A stretch of DNA of 64,000 nucleotides from positions 62,001 through 126,000 of the forward strand of contig NZ_JANBBE010000010.1 in assembly GCF_024648825.1 (NCBI RefSeq), read 5' to 3'. The first letter of the stretch is position 1. The number at the start of each line of letters is the position of its first letter. The notes beneath the pieces were generated by a model, which saw only the letters and a list, made by a program, of their open reading frames with translations, made no database searches and was not told where the DNA came from. Below, one piece after another: positions 52,333-60,058 of the stretch. This DNA is from Lentzea californiensis (GTDB lineage Bacteria; Actinomycetota; Actinomycetes; Mycobacteriales; Pseudonocardiaceae). The translations under genes were made by a program, and so were the position numbers.

Positions 52333-53461
52333 GGCGCACCACCAGTCTCGAGTAGGAGGGGATCAGCACCCGCCGGGCGGCGCTTCGGTCCACAACGGAC
52401 AAAGGGGCTGCGTCGAGCACGGCGCCGAGCACCGCGCGGATCTCCGCTTGAGCCAGCGGCATGCCCAGGCAGAAGTGCGGTCCCGCGCCGAACCACAGCT
52501 GCCTGATCTGCGGCGGGTGCCGACGCTCTGGATCGAAGGCCCCCAACGCGTTGGCCGCCGAGATCGTCGCGATCACCACCCGGTCGCCCGCCCGCACCCG
52601 CACCCGGCCGATCCGGGAGTCCGCGGCCACGCTGCGCAGCATCACCGGCGAAGGCACGGTCACCCGCAGCGCCTCGGCGACCGCGTCGTCGACCCGGCTC
52701 CTGTCAGCGGCCAGCCGGTCCAGCCAGCCGAAGTCGTGCAGCAACGCCACCAGCCGCGGGACGTACGACACCAACGTCTCGGTCCCCGTGAGCACGAACG
52801 CCGCTACCGCGCCGAGCGCCTCCTCCTCGGTCAGTCCGAGTTGCCGCATCCGGCCCGGCACAGTCGTCGGGTCACCGGCGGCCCACGCCCGCGCGGCCGG
52901 CCGGGTGAGCACACCCAGCGACTGCCGGTACCGCAGCACCTGCGCGGGCGTCAGCGACCGGCGGCCCAGCCGGATCGCCGACGTGATCGCGGTCCCTGCC
53001 ACGTGTGCTGCCACCGCCTCGGACACGTCCAGTCCGACCAGTTCGCAGATCACCGCACCCACCAGCCGCCGCACGACGGCCACCAGGTCGACCGGACGGC
53101 CGGCTCTCAGGGCACTCCGCAACTCCTCCACCGGTGCGTCGAGGACCGCCCCGCACAGATCGGACACGCTGCGCGGTGTGAACAGCCCGGACAGCTTGCG
53201 CCGAAGGTCGCCGTGCGCCGCGCCTTCCATGTTCAGCAACACGGTCGGGCCCACCACAGGCGTCCACAGGTCCGCAGGTGACCCAGGTCCGGTCTTGGTG
53301 AAGTGCTCCGGGTCGTTGAGCACTTCCTTCGCGAGTGCGGCGTCGCTGACCACGACCCCGACCCGCGGTACGCGCACCACCGGTGCGATGCGGCCGACGG
53401 CGCGGACCAAGGGGTAGGCGACCGGGTGCGCGGCCAGGTGGAGCCTCGACTCCCAGTTCAT
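52325..53461 (-). CDS. Cytochrome P450
   Basis: 378 residues from ATG 53461, overlapping the glycosyltransferase stop by four bases; an upstream frame to 54199 is antisense. P450 signatures are the I-helix LTGTETL, the EALR of the K-helix and the heme loop FGAGPHFCLG with Cys331. The protein is slightly short for a bacterial class I P450 (about 400) because the N-terminus is compact. It needs ferredoxin and reductase partners, none encoded nearby. Lying inside the OleA-OleC-OleD-like operon, it probably oxidises the acyl chain or the product of that pathway. It is unrelated in position to the decarboxylating OleT P450s, so that function should not be assumed. Confidence 0.92.
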   Translation of the reverse strand: MNWESRLHLAAHPVAYPLVRAVGRIAPVVRVPRVGVVVSDAALAKEVLNDPEHFTKTGPGSPADLWTPVVGPTVLLNMEGAAHGDLRRKLSGLFTPRSVSDLCGAVLDAPVEELRSALRAGRPVDLVAVVRRLVGAVICELVGLDVSEAVAAHVAGTAITSAIRLGRRSLTPAQVLRYRQSLGVLTRPAARAWAAGDPTTVPGRMRQLGLTEEEALGAVAAFVLTGTETLVSYVPRLVALLHDFGWLDRLAADRSRVDDAVAEALRVTVPSPVMLRSVAADSRIGRVRVRAGDRVVIATISAANALGAFDPERRHPPQIRQLWFGAGPHFCLGMPLAQAEIRAVLGAVLDAAPLSVVDRSAARRVLIPSYSRLVVRRG

Positions 53462-54207
53462 CGGATGTCCACGACGTCCGGCCGGTAGCGGTGGTCGGCG
53501 TACCAAGCGAGCGTCCTGCGCAACCCCCATGCCCGCGCCCGCCGCGACGAGCCGTGGACGACGACGTCCCGCCGCCGCCCGTAGGCTGTGGTGTGCAGGC
53601 GAACGGCGTTGACGAGGGCGCGGTCCTCGTGCAGGTCTTCGATCTTCGACCGCGGGAACCCACCGGCGAGCACGTACAACTCGGCCGTGATCGCCATGTT
53701 GCAGCCGGGCGTCATCACGTACGGCCCCAGGTAGCGGGGATCTCGGTTGCCCGACCTCACCTTGCCGAACACCGAAGCGACCTCGACGGCGACGATGAGC
53801 ACCCACCGCGTGACAGCCCGAACCCCTTCGTCCTCGCGCGGCAGGAGCTGCCCTGACACCAGTCGAAGTCCGCTGCCCAGCGCGGCCTTGATCCGAACCG
53901 TCCAGTCCGGTGCCGGCAGGCAGTCGGCGTCCGTGCGTGCCAGCCATCGCGCCCCTTGGGCGACGGCGTGGCGCATCCCGGTGTCCGCCGCCGCGCCGGT
54001 GCCCTTCTGGGGCTCGTGCACGACTTCGAGCCGCAGCCCCGGATTCTCCTGATGGAACCGCTGCACCAGGTCCACCGTGGAATCGGTCGAGCCGTTGTCC
54101 ACCACGACCAGCGTGAAGTCCTGGTCCTCCTGTGCCGCAAGAGATCTCAGCGTCGCGACGATGGAGCGTTCCTCGTTGTAGGCCGGCACGACCACCCACA
54201 GGCTCAC
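53458..54207 (-). CDS. Family 2 glycosyltransferase
   Basis: 249 residues from GTG 54207, which overlaps the OleA-like stop (GTGA). The open frame to 54612 is spurious. The GT-A fold opens with WVVVPAYNEERSI, continues with VVVDNGSTD, has the metal-binding ARTDADC and ends with GGFPRSKIEDLHEDRAL as acceptor/base region. There is no clear transmembrane anchor apart from a short hydrophobic piece (VLIVAVEVASVF). It transfers a sugar from a nucleotide donor to an unknown acceptor; the operon suggests a lipid-like beta-hydroxy acid or lactone. Donor and product cannot be deduced. Confidence 0.9.
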   Translation of the reverse strand: MSLWVVVPAYNEERSIVATLRSLAAQEDQDFTLVVVDNGSTDSTVDLVQRFHQENPGLRLEVVHEPQKGTGAAADTGMRHAVAQGARWLARTDADCLPAPDWTVRIKAALGSGLRLVSGQLLPREDEGVRAVTRWVLIVAVEVASVFGKVRSGNRDPRYLGPYVMTPGCNMAITAELYVLAGGFPRSKIEDLHEDRALVNAVRLHTTAYGRRRDVVVHGSSRRARAWGLRRTLAWYADHRYRPDVVDIR

Positions 54208-55190
54208 AGCCGCACCACCACGAGACCGAGGCTCACTCCACCGGCCAGGCCCACCAACGCGACGAGGTCGCCGGGACCGCAACGGCCCATGCGCTGCGCG
54301 GTGACCAGCTGCAGGGGCAGGCTCGCGGATGCCACGTTGCCGTGCTCGGGCAGCGTCACCACCAGCTTGTCGCGCGGCACGCCCGCGCCCTCGGCGAAGA
54401 TCTCCAGGTAGGGCAACGACACCTGGTGCACGCATGCCACCGCGAAGTCGTCCCAAGTCAGATCGAGCCCGCGGAGGGTGTCGTCGAGGACGTCGCGGCC
54501 CAGGTGCAGGAACGCGTCCTTGAGCCGCGGACCGTCCATGTCGAAGTAGGTGAACTCCGGATCGCGCGGATGCCGAGACCCGCCGCCGGGCAGAGTGCCG
54601 ACGTCCCACCACGTCGAATCCGCGGTGAACGCACTGCCCAGCACGCCGGCATCACCCGCGGTGAGCAGCACGGCCGCGCCTGCGTCGGACAGCGTGTAAC
54701 CGGGAAAAGCACGTCGGAACTGCGCTGCATTCGCCACGTCCCACCGCACAGCCCGCGACGGTGACTCACCGCTGGCGACCAGAACGGTGCGGTAACGCCC
54801 CGCCGAGATCAGGGCGTCGGCGACCTCGATCGCGTTGAGAACGCTGTTGCACGCGTTCTTGACGTCCATCACGGGGCAGCGCAGCTCGAGCTTCGCCGCG
54901 ACGATGTGGGCGGTCGCCGGCTCCACCATGTCCTGACTGGCGGAAGCGAACAGCAGCAGGTCGATGTCCGCCGGCTCGGATCCGGTGTCCGCCAGCAGCT
55001 TGCGCGCTGCCGCAACGGCCAGGTCAGATGCCTGCTCGTCATCGCGCATCACGTGCCGTGACCGAATACCGGTCAACCGGCCTATGAGCCCAGGCGGCGG
55101 AGTGAACGGTCCCAACCGCCGCTCCACCTCGTCTGTGCTCAGCCGCGTCTCGGGCAGATGCACCGCCACACCGGCCATCCGTGTACTCAC
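54204..55190 (-). CDS. OleA-like / KAS III-family thiolase
   Basis: 328 residues from GTG 55190, preceded by AGGAGGT at seven bases; other starts (55211, 55178) lack this. The thiolase-fold triad is visible: Cys114 in MDVKNACNSVLNA, His in CVHQVSLPY and Asn in EHGNVASASLPL. KAS III enzymes condense an acyl thioester with malonyl-ACP. The OleA branch joins two acyl-CoAs head to head to a beta-keto acid. The OleC- and OleD-like genes in the same operon favour the OleA reaction. It is the first gene of the operon and carries a promoter-like element upstream. A KAS III making a plain beta-ketoacyl primer is the alternative. Confidence 0.88.
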   Translation of the reverse strand: MSTRMAGVAVHLPETRLSTDEVERRLGPFTPPPGLIGRLTGIRSRHVMRDDEQASDLAVAAARKLLADTGSEPADIDLLLFASASQDMVEPATAHIVAAKLELRCPVMDVKNACNSVLNAIEVADALISAGRYRTVLVASGESPSRAVRWDVANAAQFRRAFPGYTLSDAGAAVLLTAGDAGVLGSAFTADSTWWDVGTLPGGGSRHPRDPEFTYFDMDGPRLKDAFLHLGRDVLDDTLRGLDLTWDDFAVACVHQVSLPYLEIFAEGAGVPRDKLVVTLPEHGNVASASLPLQLVTAQRMGRCGPGDLVALVGLAGGVSLGLVVVRL

Positions 55191-55211
55191 TCCCGCACCT
55201 CCTGTGTGCAC

Positions 55212-55250
55212 GTTATATGCGGTAGCCCGGAGCGACGTCGGTAGATCTAC
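55212..55250 (-). promoter_or_regulatory. Putative promoter and operator of the OleA-like operon
   Basis: A -10-like TATAAC (55217-55212, minus strand) would start transcription about 15 bases before the AGGAGG-preceded GTG. The perfect palindrome GTAGATCTAC (55241-55250) lies at or just beyond the -35 position and could bind a repressor. The -35 itself is poor. Confidence 0.4.
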
Positions 55251-55732
55251 TCGGATGACGAGGCAGGTGGGATGGCGGCGGTTCCCAGGCGCCGCAGGCC
55301 GAAGTCTGCGCTAGCGTTGAGCTCGTCAACCGGCGGTGCCGGGCACGATGCATCTCTCCTGATGCGAAATCGTGCTGCATCCCAAGCTGCTGGCGCTGAC
55401 TTCGTGGGGCAGCGGTTCATCTGGGGCAGGGCTTCTGTGGTCGTCCATGTGGAGACGACCCGCAGACCTCCCGAGCTTGGCAGCGGGCGGTGTCCGACGA
55501 GTTGATCGACGACGGACGGAGGCGCGGTGGAGACCTCCGGCGCCTCGGTCAGGGGCAGGGCCACGTGGTCATCACCGAGACGGTCAAGGCGCAACGGGTC
55601 GAGGATCTGCGGCCTGGGGTGGAGCTCTTTCGCCCAGCGAGCGAACCACGTGATCAGCGCCGTGTTCTGGTCCTCGAACGACGTCCCTAGTTCTGGAGCG
55701 GCGTGGCCTTCGTCCTGATCGCGGGACCGAGG
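55247..55732 (-). other. Gap between STAND ATPase and OleA-like gene; frame stays open after the stop
   Basis: About 540 bases without a sure gene. Directly after the TGA of the STAND gene (55735-55733) its own reading frame stays open for about 160 codons, to 55247. The first ~70 codons look coding (for example FEDQNTALITWFARWAKELH), while the later part is ordinary Pro/Ser-rich noise. It may be an eroded C-terminal domain cut off by a newer stop, a small gene with an unrecognised start, or chance. No known family was seen. Confidence 0.35.
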
Positions 55733-58700
55733 TCATCTGCCTTCTGCCTGGAGCCGATCGAGTTCCCTGATGATGGCGGGGTAGACGGCGGGGTCTTCTT
55801 CGACGAGCCGGTCGACGGTGTCCATCCAACTGCTGATGGTGAGCGCTTCGGCGAGTTGCGTGCGGAACGAGAGCGGCGATGAACCCAGGAAGAATGGTGA
55901 TGCGACGGAGCGAACCGCCGATCCTTCCTCTTCCCTCATGATGTGAATGGGAGAGGCTTTCAGTCGATCTGCGAGCTCGGTCAACGTCCGCAGGCCTTCC
56001 GGCAGATGCACCGCCCAGGCGTGATCGCCGTTGCGCTTCGCTTCGGCGGTCAGTTGGTCCTGGACCAGGTGCAGCCTTCGGAGCAGTAGTTCAGCGGTGG
56101 CCCGGTCGCCCATGTCGACGGCGGTGCGGAGTGCGGCGCGCAGGATCGTCGCCTGTTCGTCGAGTTCGATCGCGTCGGTCGCCAGGGAGATCACTTCGTC
56201 GAGCATCGCCCGATTGCGGGTGGCTCCGGCGATGAAGTCGAGAGCCGCCGCGCGGTGACGGGTCACGTCGGCGGTTCGAGCGAGTCTGGTGGCCTCGTTC
56301 TCCTCGCCGGCGCCGAGCAGCATCCGGATCATCTCCATGCGCGGCCGCTGTTGCAGTGAGGGTTGTGTGATGTGGTCGAACGCGGCTTGGAAGCGGCGGA
56401 GGTCGCCAGAGGCCGCTGCGGTCTCGGCGAGCCGTTGCCAGGCCGCCGAGCGGATTTCAGGGTCCTGCAGGAAGCTCGCCGCTGTCTCCGCGCGGTCGAC
56501 GTCTCCGAAGTCCGTCATGACGTCGATCCACCTCAGGAATGCGCGTTCATCCGAGCTCGGTGATGTCGAGCGGGCGGCGTGCTCGGTGGCCTCGATGATG
56601 CGTTCGGCTCGGTTGGATTCGCCACGACGCAGGAAAGCGAATGCCACCGACAACGCCCCGCTGAAGTCCTTCTCTGGGAGCAACAGCGTGAAGGTGGACT
56701 TCTCGGCCCGGTCGCACTGTCCCGCATCGGCAGCGGCCACCGCCGTCGCCATGACGGCGAACCGTTTGAACTCGTCAGGCGCAAGATCGTTGAGGGCCGG
56801 CTCGACCTCGGTTCGGAGCCGGTTCGCCCGGACGGGGTCCGCACCCCTGCCCGCCGCGAACTCGACGGCGGCGAGTGCGGCGCAGCGGTGCTGTGCCTCC
56901 GCGCCGGTTCGGGCCAAGGCCTCGGCTTCGTCGAGGTCGCCGTTGTTCGCCAACGTCCGCACGATGCCCAGCAACGCGTCCTCGGGGTCCTCGACAGCGG
57001 TGTGTGTCTTGGTGAAGGACAACGCCAAGTCGACGAAGCCGCCGCTGGCCAATGTCTCCGCCACCTCCACGACTTGTCCGTGCGAGCGCAGCTCGTACGT
57101 TGATTCGGGATCGGTGGCCGTGGCTGCGAGTTCCGCCGCTCGTTGCTGCCGGCCCAGGGCGGCTGCGGCGGCTGCCATGGTCGCGAACATGAGGGCGTTC
57201 GCCTGGAACTTGACGGCGGTGCCGAACAGTCCCTCACGCGCCGGCTCTGACGTGAGCGCCTGCTCGGCGTCCTGGTACCACCGCTCGGCGTGCTCACGGT
57301 TCGCGGTCGACAACGCCGCGAGAGCCGCGGAAGCACAGACGTGGGCCTTGGAGTCGGCGGAACTCAGGTGGTCGATCAGGCGCTGGGTCCTGTCGTGGTC
57401 GCCGACTTTCACAGCAGCCTCGGCCAGTTCCCGGTGCAGCCAGTCGCCCCAGAACTGATTGAACGCCAACGTCAGGGCCTCGGCCGTGTCGAGCATGCGG
57501 GCCGCGAGGTCCAGTCGACCGGTGCGGTACAGCATTTCCGCCGTGCCCATGAGCGCACGAGTGCGTGCGATCGGTTCGCTGATCGACGCGATCAGCATCT
57601 GTGCGTGGTCGACCCGCCCAGCCCTGGCCCAGATACTCGGAAGTGGCGCCGGGATCCAGTCCCCACCGTCCTGAAGGCTGGTCCGGTGCACGGCGAGCCG
57701 GGCCAGTGCGGTGAGGTCCGGCTCGTCATCGCCGAGGAAGACCGCCTGTGCGGTCTCGATCTCGGTGAGGGAGGCGTGGTGGTTGCCGAACATCCTGTGG
57801 GCGGCGTTCTGCCGGCGGGCGTCGATCACGTGGTCCAGCAGACGCTGCCGGTCGCCTGTCGCCGCGAGCAGCGCGGCGTGGCCTTGCAACAGGTGCCGCG
57901 GAGTGTCGGCTGGCCATCTACGCGCACGATAGGAGCTCGCCCACTCGGCAAGCCGTTGCTGGAACGAGCGCAAGCGCGGACCGAGCATTTCCACGGCCAG
58001 GACGTGCAACTGGTCGTGGGCCAGGAGGTAGACCGGCGGTTCCCCTGGGCGGCGGGCGAAACTGCGCCCCGCTGTGGTGCTCAGGTCGTCCTCGACCTGC
58101 CATTGCGATGCGCCGGTCAGCTCGGCCAGGTCTCGCGCGGACAACCCGCCGCCCGCCGCAGTGACGAAGCCGAGCAGGTCCTGTTGCACCTGGCTGCCGC
58201 GCATCAGCCGTTTGAGGTCCCTGGTCATCACGTCGTGCACGGCGCTTGCCTCCGGCGATGGGGTCAGTCGTTCGACACGCGCTGAGGTGCGCAGCGGGTG
58301 GTCCTTGTGCACGTCGCTGGGAAGTGCCGGGTCCGGGCGCCCCGCGACGACCACCCGGACGCCGCGGTGGGGGAGCAGCGCCGCGATGCTGTGTGCGTCG
58401 GCGGATCCGTCGAGTCCGCGGTCCTCGTCCAGGCCGTCGACCACCAGCACGAAGTGCTCGCCCTGCGCGCGGATCTGGTTCGCCACCTCCACGAGCAGTC
58501 TTCGAAGGAACGGCTCACGGGTGGCGTCGGTGAGATCCGGGCGAGGAGGACGCTTGGCGAGGTCGTGGAGCTGCTCCAGTACGCAGTCCACGAAGCCGCG
58601 CCGGTCGTTCTGGCCCGGTAGCTGCGAGGTGACGAAGAACGACACCACATGCACGTTCGGCGGCGGGTGCAGGACGAACCACGACAACAACGCGGACTTG

Positions 58701-58957
58701 CCCGACCACGCCTCCGCCCGCCACCAAAGGTAGCTCTCGACGGCCGACTCCGAGGTGCAGAACGCCGTCAAGAGTGCCAGTTCGTGGGATCTTCCTTCGA
58801 GGCTCTCCGGCCTGAGTGCTTCCACCTGGGCCAGATAGGCGGAGCGAGCAGGCCGCGCCGTGTCCACGTGCACGTCGCCCACCAGCACGCCGACCTGCAG
58901 CACAGGACCGTCGACCCGGCCGGACACCTCGTTGGTCCACGACATGCACCTGATCAT
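55733..58957 (-). CDS. STAND/NACHT-like ATPase with C-terminal helical (TPR-like) repeats
   Basis: 1074 residues from ATG 58957 with GGACGG upstream (ATG 58945 also possible). The frame continues to 59419 but the added part is antisense-like. Near residue 20 is VLQVGVLVGDVHVD, a short motif seen at the front of several actinobacterial STAND proteins. The Walker A is AEAWSGKSALL (about 81-91), followed by VSFFVTSQLPGQNDRRGF, and the Walker B-like VLVVDGLDED near 155. A winged-helix-like part follows, then some 600 residues of alpha-helical repeats with alternating Ala/Glu/Arg (ARTRALMGTAEMLYRTGRLDLA...), like TPR. Such proteins are ATP-driven switches used in signalling, regulation and phage defence. 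No effector domain was identified. It stands alone upstream of the OleA-like operon. Confidence 0.8.
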   Translation of the reverse strand: MIRCMSWTNEVSGRVDGPVLQVGVLVGDVHVDTARPARSAYLAQVEALRPESLEGRSHELALLTAFCTSESAVESYLWWRAEAWSGKSALLSWFVLHPPPNVHVVSFFVTSQLPGQNDRRGFVDCVLEQLHDLAKRPPRPDLTDATREPFLRRLLVEVANQIRAQGEHFVLVVDGLDEDRGLDGSADAHSIAALLPHRGVRVVVAGRPDPALPSDVHKDHPLRTSARVERLTPSPEASAVHDVMTRDLKRLMRGSQVQQDLLGFVTAAGGGLSARDLAELTGASQWQVEDDLSTTAGRSFARRPGEPPVYLLAHDQLHVLAVEMLGPRLRSFQQRLAEWASSYRARRWPADTPRHLLQGHAALLAATGDRQRLLDHVIDARRQNAAHRMFGNHHASLTEIETAQAVFLGDDEPDLTALARLAVHRTSLQDGGDWIPAPLPSIWARAGRVDHAQMLIASISEPIARTRALMGTAEMLYRTGRLDLAARMLDTAEALTLAFNQFWGDWLHRELAEAAVKVGDHDRTQRLIDHLSSADSKAHVCASAALAALSTANREHAERWYQDAEQALTSEPAREGLFGTAVKFQANALMFATMAAAAAALGRQQRAAELAATATDPESTYELRSHGQVVEVAETLASGGFVDLALSFTKTHTAVEDPEDALLGIVRTLANNGDLDEAEALARTGAEAQHRCAALAAVEFAAGRGADPVRANRLRTEVEPALNDLAPDEFKRFAVMATAVAAADAGQCDRAEKSTFTLLLPEKDFSGALSVAFAFLRRGESNRAERIIEATEHAARSTSPSSDERAFLRWIDVMTDFGDVDRAETAASFLQDPEIRSAAWQRLAETAAASGDLRRFQAAFDHITQPSLQQRPRMEMIRMLLGAGEENEATRLARTADVTRHRAAALDFIAGATRNRAMLDEVISLATDAIELDEQATILRAALRTAVDMGDRATAELLLRRLHLVQDQLTAEAKRNGDHAWAVHLPEGLRTLTELADRLKASPIHIMREEEGSAVRSVASPFFLGSSPLSFRTQLAEALTISSWMDTVDRLVEEDPAVYPAIIRELDRLQAEGR

Positions 58958-60058
58958 GCCGCCGTCCACCGACCCGTGACAGGGACGTACGGGTGAGCGC
59001 CACCTGGCGGCCGACACCTCGGGGTCGAGCAGGGCGAGTGCCCCGATGGTGGCGCCTTCGACAGGACGGGAACGCTGGTGATAGCCGCGGCCATTCAGGC
59101 CGCCGACGAGACCCACTACGAGGTCGAGAAGGCGGATCTGGCATGGAGGCCTTGTCGGCGTGGTGGCGGCCGAAACCGGTGTGCCGGAGCACCGGATCGA
59201 ACCCGAACGACCGTTTTCGGACATCGGCCTGGACTCGGTCATGGGCATCGCCATTCGGGATCTCAGCGCGATGGCGGCGCGTTGAGTTCCTGGCCACGAG
59301 GTCGTTCCTGGGCAGGAGCTCCCACGGAATCCCGGTGTGCCCGTTGGCGACGCTCTGATCAACGCCGACGGCGGGCGATTCGTCTCGCTGACGTCGGCTC
59401 GTGTGGTGACACCCGGCAATTCAGTCCATGGGCTGTCGCCGTGAATTCGTCAGGTGGCGAGCCTCCGGTGTGAAGTCCGTGGCGGTGGCACCGGTCCGTC
59501 TCGGTAGGTAGCTGGCTCCGTGTCGCCCCAGATCGGGTGTGGAGTTTCCACTATTGCTTCAGTGCAGACCGAAGGCAAAGTTTCCGCGCAGTGGGCGGCG
59601 AGTGGGTCACACGTCCATATAGTGTGCCGAAAGGCCTGCTGAGCAGCAGTTTCCACGTCGTCGACAGCATCCTCGGGGCGCGGTCGAAGCGCGGGGACGG
59701 CTCCTCGCCGCAGGACCGAAGCTTCGTGTGGCTGACGGTGGAACGTCTTTTCGATGGCAGGTGGGCGTACCCCGGACATCGAATCGAATTGAGACGGTGG
59801 GCGCCGATGATTTGGCTTTATTACTCGAGATCGGTGGACTCGTGGCGCTTCGTTGACATCGTTCTGGCGGCTCGGCCATCATGGGAAAACCACGCAAGAT
59901 CAATGTGGAGGGTAGTTCCAGGTCACGCCCGGCCCAGGTGCTCGCCAATTGAGATAATTGCGCCTCGTCTCGATTTCTTCGTCGGGTGGTGGAGAGTTTC
60001 AAGACAACGATGACATGGGTCGTTGCCGGTCCGGACAACACGCATAGGAGAGTTCGGC
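58958..60058. other. 1.1-kb gap, AT-richer at its right end
   Basis: Between the divergent STAND and LAL genes. It contains the carrier-domain relic at 59146-59286 and otherwise only open frames without coding character (59537-60013 and antisense frames). From about 59780 to 60020 the sequence is clearly richer in A/T. TTGACA at 59853-59858 with CATCAT 18 bases on is a weak promoter candidate for the LAL gene, whose ribosome site AGGAGAG lies at 60046-60052. Confidence 0.5.
59146..59286 (+). pseudogene. Relic of an acyl/peptidyl carrier domain
   Basis: Translation in the frame of 59161 gives VVAAETGVPEHRIEPERPF followed by SDIGLDSVMGIAIRDL, then a stop at 59284-59286. LDS with the hydrophobic neighbours is the phosphopantetheine site of PKS or NRPS carrier domains (usual pattern GxDS-[LM]). 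No start, ribosome site or flanking domains in the same frame are seen; nearby frames may carry further debris. The domain differs from the ACPs of the PKS in this window (GFDSL), so it derives from another system. Confidence 0.6.

Noticed and set aside
52325-53461. Treating the operon P450 as an olefin-forming OleT-type enzyme
   Set aside because: The I-helix acid-alcohol pair (GTET) and the normal heme loop indicate an ordinary monooxygenase; OleT is a peroxygenase of another family.
59537-60013. 158-residue plus-strand open frame in the AT-richer gap
   Set aside because: No ribosome site, no third-position GC bias and no recognisable motif; also overlapped by equally unconvincing minus-strand frames.
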